NCBI GenBank assembly: GCA_028290165.1
Contig: JAQGKJ010000418.1
Location: 1-6,523 of the forward strand
Length of the DNA stretch: 6,523 nt
Direction: 5' to 3'
Source of the DNA: Bradyrhizobium sp.
GTDB lineage: Bacteria > Pseudomonadota > Alphaproteobacteria > Rhizobiales > Xanthobacteraceae
Shown here: positions 1 through 5,391 of the stretch, piece after piece
Layout of the letters: every line of letters starts with the position of its first letter
Position numbering within the stretch: the stretch's first letter is position 1
Notes under the pieces: model-generated
Seen by the model: only the letters and a program-made list of their open reading frames with translations
What the model was told of the DNA's origin: nothing
Database searches by the model: none
Translations under genes and position numbers: made by a program

Positions 1-1292
1 TTGGTGTCGCGCATGGTCGAGTAGATGATCAGCGACAGGCAGATCATGCCGCTGAGATAATAATAGAACCATTCCTCGTGCCCGATACTCTTGAAATATA
101 GCGCGATCGCCGGCGCGGTGCCGCCGAATACCGACACCGTAATCGCGTAGGGCCGCCCGACGCCGAGCGCGCGGACATTGGTGGGGAACAATTCGGCCTT
201 TACGATGGCGTTGATCGAGGTGTAGCCGGCGACGAAAAGCCAGGCTGCGCAGATCAGCATAAAGGCGACCAGCGGCGATTTGGTTTCCTTCAGCGTGGTC
301 AGGATCGGGATCGTCGCCAGCGTCCCGGCGATGCCGAAAAAGATCAGCAGCGGCTTGCGGCCGATCCGGTCGGACAGCGCGCCGTAAATCGGCTGCAGCA
401 GTGTCGCAAAAATCAGCGAGCCGAAGATCACGAATGTCGTTTGATCCTCGGTCAATCCAACCGACAATTTGACAAACGTCTGCATATAGGTCGTGAACGT
501 ATAAAACGCCGCGGTGCCGCCGGCGGTGAGGCCGACGACCAGCAATAGCTCGCGCGGATATTTCAGGAGCCCGCGGATCGAGCCGCTCGGTTTTGCGATT
601 TTCCTTGCTTCTTCGAACGCCTCGGTTTCATGCAGCTTGCGCCGCATCACCGCTGCAAAAATCGCGAGCAACGCGCCGATCACGAATGGGATCCGCCAGC
701 CCCATTGCTTCAATTCCTCAGGCGTCAGGAAAACCTTTTGCAGCAACAACAAGACGATGATCGCGGTGAGCTGGCCGCCGATCAGGGTGACGTATTGAAA
801 GCTGGAATAGAAGCCGCGGTGGTTGGCATCGGCGACCTCGCTCAGATAGGTCGCGCTGGCACCGTACTCGCCGCCCAAGCTCAAGCCCTCGATGATGCGC
901 GCCAGCGCCAGGATCGCCGGCGCGGCGATGCCGATCGAAGCATAAGTCGGCGTCACCGCGATGATCAGCGAGCCGAAGCACATGCAGACCACCGACAGCG
1001 TCAGCGACAGCCGCCGGCCGTAGCGGTCGGCGATGTAACCGAACAGCCAGCCGCCGAGCGGCCGCATCAGAAACGTCGCCGCAAACAGCACGGCGGCGTT
1101 GAGCTGCTGCACCACCGGATCGCTGTTTGGAAAGAACGCCGGCGCGAAATAAAGCGCGAACGCCGTATAGGCGTAGAAGTCGTACCATTCGACGAGATTG
1201 CCGACCGAACCGATGAAGATCGCCTTGATCCGGCGTTCCGCGTCGGCGAGATCGATATGATTGGCGGCAGGCTTTACGGCTTCAACTGTCAT
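1..1292 (-). CDS. kgtP: KgtP-like alpha-ketoglutarate (dicarboxylate):H+ symporter, 3' end cut by window edge
   Basis: The minus-strand frame is open from ATG at 1292 to the left edge, giving 430 codons with no stop. E. coli KgtP has about 432 residues, so only the extreme C-terminus is missing. It is an inner-membrane major facilitator protein of the metabolite:H+ symporter group. Visible signatures are GNLVEWYDFYAY (about 31-42, TM1), RPLGGWLFGYIADRYGRR (77-94, the TM2-TM3 loop GxxxDRxGRR), GGEYGASATYLSEV (140-153), SFQYVTLIGGQL (164-175), FYTFTTYMQ (263-271), the second-half loop GALSDRIGRK (304-313) and KAELFPTNVRALGVG (365-379). These match recalled KgtP almost block by block, so oxoglutarate or a related dicarboxylate carried with protons is the likely substrate, though close paralogues differ in cargo. 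GGAGG (1298-1302 on the minus strand) lies 5 bases before the ATG. It follows the P450 gene by 45 bases on the same strand and is probably co-transcribed with it. Confidence 0.9.
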   Translation of the reverse strand, partial: MTVEAVKPAANHIDLADAERRIKAIFIGSVGNLVEWYDFYAYTAFALYFAPAFFPNSDPVVQQLNAAVLFAATFLMRPLGGWLFGYIADRYGRRLSLTLSVVCMCFGSLIIAVTPTYASIGIAAPAILALARIIEGLSLGGEYGASATYLSEVADANHRGFYSSFQYVTLIGGQLTAIIVLLLLQKVFLTPEELKQWGWRIPFVIGALLAIFAAVMRRKLHETEAFEEARKIAKPSGSIRGLLKYPRELLLVVGLTAGGTAAFYTFTTYMQTFVKLSVGLTEDQTTFVIFGSLIFATLLQPIYGALSDRIGRKPLLIFFGIAGTLATIPILTTLKETKSPLVAFMLICAAWLFVAGYTSINAIVKAELFPTNVRALGVGRPYAITVSVFGGTAPAIALYFKSIGHEEWFYYYLSGMICLSLIIYSTMRDT

Positions 1293-1337
1293 GTCGGCCT
1301 CCAGCAACCGATCATTGCAATCCCGTGGGCGAAGGCT

Positions 1338-2579
1338 CTAGCCCATCGTTCTGAACAGTACCGGAAGCTGGCGCGGCCCGCGCACCGTGCCTTCCGACCA
1401 TTTGATCTGGCCGGCCGGGTCCAGCCTGAAATCCGGAATGCGCTTCAGCCATTCTTCGATGGCGACCGTCATTTCCATGCGCGCGAGGTTGGAGCCGACG
1501 CAGCGGTGAATCCCCAGGCCGAATGCTGCGTGGCGGTTCTCCTTGCGGTCGATCACGACCTTGTCGGCATCGGGAAACATGGCGGGATCGCGGTTGGCGG
1601 CGGGAAATGACAATAGCACCATGTTGCCGGGTTTGACGGGGCAGCCGCTGATCACGGTCTCCTTCATCACCTCGCGCGCCATCGTCACCGGCGCATAGGC
1701 GCGCAGCAATTCCTCCACGGCGGTCGGCATCAGGTGCGGTTCCCCGACCAGCCGTTCGCGATCCGCAGGCGTCTTCGCCAGATGCCACAGCGAAGCGCCG
1801 ATCGCGCTCCAGGTGGTGTCGATGCCGGCGATCAATAACAGCCGCAGCGAGCCCAGCACATGCACGTCCGACAACGGCTGGCCGTTCTTGTCCCGCGCAT
1901 TCATCAGCGTCGAGATCAGATCGTCGGTCGGGTGTTGCTTGCGATGCTCGATATGGCCGGCGAAATAGCCGGTCATCTCGTGGATCGCGCGCATCAGCGC
2001 CTCATTGTCCTTGATACCCAGTTCGAGGATTTCGTGGATCCATTTGATGAAGAGGTCGCTGTCCTTTTCCGGGATGCCGAGCATATGGGCGATGGCGCGA
2101 ACCGGAACGTGCTTGGTGTAGCGCGCCGCGGCGTCGCATTTTCCGTCCATGATGAATTGGTCGATCAGCTCGTTGCAGATCGCGCGAACCCTCGGCTCCA
2201 GCTTTTTCATGGCGTCGGGCGTGAACGGCGGCAGCAGCAACTGTTTCGCGGGCTTGTGCTCCGGCGGGTCGGATGTGATCGGCGGCGCCGATTGTACAGT
2301 CTCTGGCCGGACGTCGCGCACGATGACGCGGCGCGAGGAGAAATGCTCGCTGTCGTTGGCGATCTTCCTTACCGCTTCATAAGTGGTCGGCAGGTAGCAG
2401 CCGAGGAAGCGCTCGGTGTGAACCACGGGGCTTGCCGCCCGCAATTCCTCCCAGATCGGAAATGGGTTTTCAGTCCAGCGCGGATCGGTATGGTCGAAAT
2501 CGTGAACCCAGTCGGTGACCGGAGGGTGATCGGGCAGTGCAGGGGCGGGATCGGAGATTGCGCCGGCTCGCTCGGACAT
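1338..2579 (-). CDS. Cytochrome P450, bacterial class I type
   Basis: This is a 413-residue soluble P450, normal for bacteria, with no membrane anchor. Motifs appear in the expected order: C-helix SDPPEH (103-108), I-helix oxygen-activation motif AGIDTT (251-256) with the acid-alcohol pair D254/T255, the K-helix ExxR (E290-L-L-R293), ANRDPAMFPD (328-337), and the heme loop FGLGIHRCVG (353-362) with C360 as the thiolate iron ligand. It should catalyse an NAD(P)H- and O2-dependent monooxygenation, with electrons delivered by a ferredoxin; the ferredoxin gene lies 79 bases upstream. The C-helix is unusual: the common H-x-x-x-R pattern is H108-K-P-A-K112, so Lys replaces the usual heme-propionate Arg. 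The ATG at 2579 is preceded by AGAGG (2591-2595 on the minus strand) at 11 bases, slightly long but acceptable. The style resembles Rhodopseudomonas/Bradyrhizobium P450s such as the CYP194-CYP203 group, but I cannot assign a CYP family or a substrate from sequence alone. Confidence 0.96.
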   Translation of the reverse strand: MSERAGAISDPAPALPDHPPVTDWVHDFDHTDPRWTENPFPIWEELRAASPVVHTERFLGCYLPTTYEAVRKIANDSEHFSSRRVIVRDVRPETVQSAPPITSDPPEHKPAKQLLLPPFTPDAMKKLEPRVRAICNELIDQFIMDGKCDAAARYTKHVPVRAIAHMLGIPEKDSDLFIKWIHEILELGIKDNEALMRAIHEMTGYFAGHIEHRKQHPTDDLISTLMNARDKNGQPLSDVHVLGSLRLLLIAGIDTTWSAIGASLWHLAKTPADRERLVGEPHLMPTAVEELLRAYAPVTMAREVMKETVISGCPVKPGNMVLLSFPAANRDPAMFPDADKVVIDRKENRHAAFGLGIHRCVGSNLARMEMTVAIEEWLKRIPDFRLDPAGQIKWSEGTVRGPRQLPVLFRTMG

Positions 2580-2604
2580 CAGGATAAATTCCTCTGGTTC
2601 GTCT

Positions 2605-2624
2605 GTTCAAAACAGCTCAAAACA
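2605..2624. repeat. Tandem 10-bp direct repeat in the ferredoxin-P450 gap
   Basis: GTTCAAAACA (2605-2614) is followed directly by GCTCAAAACA (2615-2624), two adjacent copies differing at one base. On the transcribed minus strand this reads as two TGTTTTGA-type blocks just upstream of the P450 ribosome binding site. It is A/T-rich compared with its surroundings. It may be a slippage product or an unstructured leader that aids translation; no function is shown. Confidence 0.5.
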
Positions 2625-2658
2625 ATGGTGCACGGAGCAAATAGTTTCGCGGCCAGGC

Positions 2659-2868
2659 TCATTCCTCGGTCACGTTGATCGCAATTTCCGGACAATTGGA
2701 GTGGGCGAGCCACGCCTTGTCCTCGAGCGCTTTGGGCACGGAGCCGTCGCCGATTTCGTGCGCATTGCCGAATTCGTCGAGCTCGAACAGTTCAGGCGCC
2801 AGCGACTTGCAGCGGGCATGTCCCTGGCACTTTTCCTGATCGACGTGGATTTTGAGTTTTCCCGACAT
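2659..2868 (-). CDS. Small ferredoxin with CxxHxxC...CP motif, likely redox partner of the P450
   Basis: This 69-residue acidic protein carries C14-x2-H17-x2-C20 and, near the C-terminus, C59-P60. That is the one-cluster ferredoxin pattern in which the usual second cysteine is histidine. Proteins of this type, found beside P450 genes in actinobacteria and in Rhodopseudomonas, usually hold a single [3Fe-4S] cluster, or a [4Fe-4S] cluster with unusual ligation. The inferred role is one-electron transfer in the cytoplasm from a ferredoxin reductase to the P450 encoded 79 bases downstream; no reductase gene is in the window. The ATG at 2868 is chosen because AGGGG (2878-2882 on the minus strand) lies 9 bases upstream and the K-I-x-V-D-x-x-K-C opening is normal for the family. 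The frame stays open a little further upstream but offers no ATG there. A perfect TATAAT at 2930-2925 gives it a likely promoter of its own. The family call is firm; cluster type and partner are inference. Confidence 0.94.
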   Translation of the reverse strand: MSGKLKIHVDQEKCQGHARCKSLAPELFELDEFGNAHEIGDGSVPKALEDKAWLAHSNCPEIAINVTEE

Positions 2869-2924
2869 TCCAGCGTTCCCCTGTGGCCCACGCGTATCGC
2901 TCGCGCGTTCGTGTTTCCATGGTG

Positions 2925-2953
2925 ATTATAGCGGTGCAGGCGTCACGCGCCAG
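2925..2953 (-). promoter_or_regulatory. Probable sigma-70-type promoter for ferredoxin-P450-kgtP
   Basis: On the minus strand a perfect TATAAT occupies 2930-2925. Seventeen bases upstream is CTGGCG (2953-2948), which matches only 3 of 6 positions of TTGACA. The predicted transcript start near 2918 gives a leader of about 50 bases before the ferredoxin ATG. A consensus -10 is uncommon in such GC-rich DNA, and it falls in the largest same-strand gap. The weak -35 would suit an activator-dependent promoter. Confidence 0.5.
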
Positions 2954-2971
2954 CGTCCTTATCGCCGCTGG
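2950..2971. promoter_or_regulatory. Inverted repeat, candidate operator (or hairpin after the amidase gene)
   Basis: CCAGCG (2950-2955) and CGCTGG (2966-2971) form a perfect 6-bp dyad around a 10-base spacer. One arm overlaps the -35-like hexamer of the TATAAT promoter, the usual position for a regulator site. It also lies 24 bases after the amidase stop and could fold as an RNA hairpin, but no T-tract follows it on the minus strand, so an intrinsic terminator is less likely. Confidence 0.35.
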
Positions 2972-2994
2972 TTCCGGGCGATCAAGGTGTCAGG

Positions 2995-4419
2995 TTACTT
3001 CGCCGGCCTGGGATCGATCGGCGTCGTGCCGCGCAGGCCCAAAATATCCTCCAGCAGCTTTGCGCCGGCGAGAAGCTCTGCCTCACCGCGCGGCGCCGCC
3101 ACCACCTGAAGGCCGACCGGCAGGCCCGACGCGGTGAACCCGCAGGGCAACGACAGCGCCGGGCAGCAGGCCAGCGTGATCGCATAGACGATGGCGAGCC
3201 ATTCGACGTAATTGTCGAATTTGTGGCCAGCGCATTCGGCGACGTAACGATTCTCGATCGGAAACGGCGCGACGATGGTGGCGGGGATCAGCAGCAGATC
3301 GTAGGTCTTGAAGAATTCAAGTGTGCGCGCGGCCATCGCGAGGCGCTGCGCTTCGGCGCGCTCAAGCTGCTCGACGGTCAGTTTCAGGCCTTCCTCGATG
3401 TTCCAGATCACCTCAGGCTTGAGCAGATCGCGCTTGGTGCGCAGCAGCGCTGCCTTGCTGATGGCGAAGTCGAAGGCGCGCAACACATGGAAACATTCAT
3501 GGGCCTCGCGCAGGTCGGGATGCGCTTCCTCGACAATGGCGCCCGCCTCGGCGAAACGCGACGCCGCCTTCCGGGTGATGGCGGCGATTTCGGGATCGAC
3601 CGGCGTGATGCCGAGATCGGGCGAATAGGCGACGCGTTTTGGCCCCTTGCCGGAGCGCGCGGCGGACAGAAACGACGTTGGCAGCGAAGGCAACGACAGC
3701 GGATCGGCAGAATGTTCGCCGCTCATGGCATCGAGCAGCAGCGCGAGGTCCTCGACATTGCGCGCCATCGGGCCATGCACCGTCAGGTTACGATCGATCT
3801 TGAAAGTCGGGGTATGCGCGACGCGGCCGATGCTCGGCCGCATGCCGACGATGCCGCAGAAGCTCGCCGGGTTCCGCAGCGAGCCGCCCATGTCGGTGCC
3901 ATGCGCAAGCCACGCCATGCCGGTGGCGAGCGCAACCGCAGCGCCGCCCGAGGAGCCGGCGGCGGACCGCGACAGGTCCCAGGGGTTGAGCGTCGCGCCG
4001 AACACCTCATTGAAAGTGTTGGCGCCGGCGCCGAATTCCGGTGTGTTCGACTTGGCGTAAACGACCCCGCCATTTTCTTCGAGATGTTCGACCACAATAT
4101 CGGAATGCCCAGAGATATGATCCTTGAAGATCGGCGAGCCCTGCGTGTTCTTGACGCCCTCGACATGGAACAGGTCCTTGATCGGCACCGGCATGCCAGC
4201 GAGCAAGCCGCGATCGCCGGCCGGCCTTTTCATCAGCGCCTTGGCGCGCGTTCGGGCGCGATCGAAGCACAGCGTCGGCAGGGCGTTCACCTTGCCGTCG
4301 ACTTCCGCGATCCGGCTTTCCAGCACGTCGAGCAGATCGAGCGGCGTGACGTCGCCCGAATTGAGTTTATCGACGATGGCGCATGCCGTCGCCCGTACCA
4401 GTTCCTGATTGGATGCCAC
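2995..4419 (-). CDS. Amidase-signature family hydrolase
   Basis: The 474-residue protein has the usual length for the amidase-signature family and the full Ser-cisSer-Lys triad: K81 in MPVPIKDLF, cis-Ser S156 in AAGSSGGA, and nucleophile S180 in GTDMGGSLRNPA, with the canonical 24-residue spacing between the two serines. It should hydrolyse a carboxamide (or an ester/anilide) to the acid and amine. There is no signal peptide, so it is cytoplasmic. The substrate cannot be read: indoleacetamide hydrolases, acylamidases and broad aliphatic or aryl amidases share these motifs. The GatA role is unlikely because no gatC or gatB is adjacent. The start is GTG at 4419. GGGAGA (4430-4425 on the minus strand) sits 5 bases upstream, and an in-frame TAA (4422-4420) immediately precedes the GTG, so no earlier start is possible. 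It is the first gene of a same-strand run with the ferredoxin, P450 and KgtP genes, and is divergent from the alpha/beta hydrolase gene. Confidence 0.96.
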   Translation of the reverse strand: MASNQELVRATACAIVDKLNSGDVTPLDLLDVLESRIAEVDGKVNALPTLCFDRARTRAKALMKRPAGDRGLLAGMPVPIKDLFHVEGVKNTQGSPIFKDHISGHSDIVVEHLEENGGVVYAKSNTPEFGAGANTFNEVFGATLNPWDLSRSAAGSSGGAAVALATGMAWLAHGTDMGGSLRNPASFCGIVGMRPSIGRVAHTPTFKIDRNLTVHGPMARNVEDLALLLDAMSGEHSADPLSLPSLPTSFLSAARSGKGPKRVAYSPDLGITPVDPEIAAITRKAASRFAEAGAIVEEAHPDLREAHECFHVLRAFDFAISKAALLRTKRDLLKPEVIWNIEEGLKLTVEQLERAEAQRLAMAARTLEFFKTYDLLLIPATIVAPFPIENRYVAECAGHKFDNYVEWLAIVYAITLACCPALSLPCGFTASGLPVGLQVVAAPRGEAELLAGAKLLEDILGLRGTTPIDPRPAK

Positions 4420-4424
4420 TTACG

Positions 4425-4430
4425 TCTCCC
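4425..4430 (-). promoter_or_regulatory. Ribosome binding site deciding the amidase GTG start
   Basis: On the minus strand GGGAGA ends 5 bases before GTG at 4419. The TAA directly before the GTG excludes any upstream in-frame start, so the site and the stop together fix a non-ATG start for the amidase. Confidence 0.75.
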
Positions 4431-4514
4431 GGTCGTTCCGCCTTCGTTAGCGGATTGCCTAGTCCTGTAAGACATTTTCCGGCAAAGTGGAAACGCGCTA
4501 CAACGGGCCGCAAT

Positions 4515-4519
4515 TGGAG
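4515..4519 (+). promoter_or_regulatory. Ribosome binding site deciding the alpha/beta hydrolase start
   Basis: GGAGA is 8 bases before ATG 4528 and only 2 bases before the alternative in-frame TTG at 4522. The spacing selects the ATG. Confidence 0.75.
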
Positions 4520-4527
4520 ATTTGAGC

Positions 4528-5379
4528 ATGACCACGCCGTTCGACGCGCCCGACTGGCGCACCATGAGCCAGCAAGATCTTGACCTCGGCCTCAACAATG
4601 GCGTTGCGGTAGCGGCAAGCGCGGACATCGCCGCCGGCTGGGAGCGCCGCTCGACCGAGACGCGTGCGCGATACCCCGATCATCTCGACCTCAGATACGG
4701 CCCGCGCGAGCGCAACCGGATCGACTTTCTCAAAGCGCGCGAAAAAGGCCCGACGCTGGTGTTCATTCATGGTGGCTACTGGCAGCAGCGCGCCAAGGAG
4801 ATTTTCACGGTCTTCGCAGACGGGCCGATGTCGCATGGCATCAATGTCGCACTTTTTGGCTACACGCTCGCGCCGGACGCCACGCTCGATGAGATCGTCG
4901 CCGAAATTGGTGGAGGCCTTGATTTTCTGGCCGCGCAGTTACCCGCGCTCGGCGGTGACGCAAGCCGGATCGTCGTGTCCGGATGGTCCGCTGGCGGACA
5001 CCTGACATCGATGGCGCTGTCGCATCCGCTGGTGAAAGCCGGTATCGGGATCAGCGGCATTTACGATCTCGAGCCGATCCGTCACAGCTATCTCAACGTC
5101 AAGCTCGGGCTCGACGAGGCAATGTCCCGCCGCAACTCGCCGATGATGCAGGCCGGCGGCGCGCTAAAACCGCTGTCGCTGGTGGTCGGCAGCGCCGAAC
5201 TGCCGCTGCTGCGCAAGCAGACCGCCGATTTCGCGGGCCACCGCGCCAAATACGGATTGCCGGTCACTTACGAAGAAATCCCCGGTTCCAACCATTTTAC
5301 CATCATGAACGAGCTGGCCTCGCCTTCGGGGCGGATCACGACGCTGGTCCGGCAGTTGTTTGAGCGGACGGCGGGTTAA
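4528..5379 (+). CDS. Alpha/beta hydrolase with HGGYW motif, kynurenine-formamidase/esterase type
   Basis: The 283-residue protein has the alpha/beta-hydrolase catalytic set: oxyanion motif H81-G-G-Y-W85 after a hydrophobic strand (LVFI), nucleophile elbow G152-W-S154-A-G156, an acid in strand 7 at about E224 (VVGSAELP), and the catalytic His H256 in GSNHFTI. HGGYW rather than HGGG is typical of the arylformamidase and related carboxylesterase branch, so hydrolysis of an N-formyl amide, another amide or an ester is likely; the substrate is unknown. Formamidases often use Asp as the acid, so the Glu here is worth noting. No signal peptide is visible, so it is cytoplasmic. The ATG at 4528 is preferred over the in-frame TTG at 4522 because GGAGA (4515-4519) lies 8 bases before the ATG but only 2 before the TTG. 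It diverges from the amidase gene and converges on the MmgE/PrpD gene, with 12 bases between the stops. True kynurenine breakdown is unsupported, since no other kyn gene is present. Confidence 0.92.
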   Translation: MTTPFDAPDWRTMSQQDLDLGLNNGVAVAASADIAAGWERRSTETRARYPDHLDLRYGPRERNRIDFLKAREKGPTLVFIHGGYWQQRAKEIFTVFADGPMSHGINVALFGYTLAPDATLDEIVAEIGGGLDFLAAQLPALGGDASRIVVSGWSAGGHLTSMALSHPLVKAGIGISGIYDLEPIRHSYLNVKLGLDEAMSRRNSPMMQAGGALKPLSLVVGSAELPLLRKQTADFAGHRAKYGLPVTYEEIPGSNHFTIMNELASPSGRITTLVRQLFERTAG

Positions 5380-5391
5380 TCGGCGTGGCGA

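Larger units (their letters stand above)
4420..4527. promoter_or_regulatory. Divergent promoter region between amidase and alpha/beta hydrolase
   Basis: This 108-base gap must hold the start signals for both divergent genes. No hexamer pair close to sigma-70 consensus stands out on either strand. Two dyads of the same form are visible: TCCGC-N8-GCGGA at 4437-4454 and TTTCC-N8-GGAAA at 4476-4493, with centres 39 bases apart. Short arms of this size can arise by chance, so they are only candidate operators. The ribosome binding sites lie at its two ends. Confidence 0.45.

Noticed and set aside
630..1610. A 326-codon plus-strand open frame spanning the transporter and P450 genes
   Set aside because: It crosses the boundary of two real minus-strand genes and its translation is Arg/Gln/His-rich with no motif, so it is a shadow frame.
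1860..2678. A 272-codon plus-strand open frame opposite the P450 and the end of the ferredoxin gene
   Set aside because: It has no domain, lies antisense to a P450 with all its motifs, and has an Arg/Val-rich shadow composition.
2670..2891. A 73-codon minus-strand frame overlapping the ferredoxin gene
   Set aside because: It is out of frame with the ferredoxin, and its Ser/Arg-rich translation lacks the cluster motif; the 69-residue frame carries CxxHxxC...CP.
2933..2953. A sigma-54-like promoter (TGGC...CTGCA) upstream of the ferredoxin gene
   Set aside because: The GG and GC elements are 12 bases apart instead of the required 10.
3223..4470. A 415-codon plus-strand open frame opposite the amidase gene
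   Set aside because: It is antisense to a gene with an intact catalytic triad, is rich in Arg, Gly and Ala with low-complexity stretches, and has no recognisable domain. GC-rich codon bias commonly leaves the opposite strand open.
4522..4524. TTG at 4522 as the start of the alpha/beta hydrolase
   Set aside because: The ribosome binding site is only 2 bases away, too close; ATG 4528 has proper spacing.
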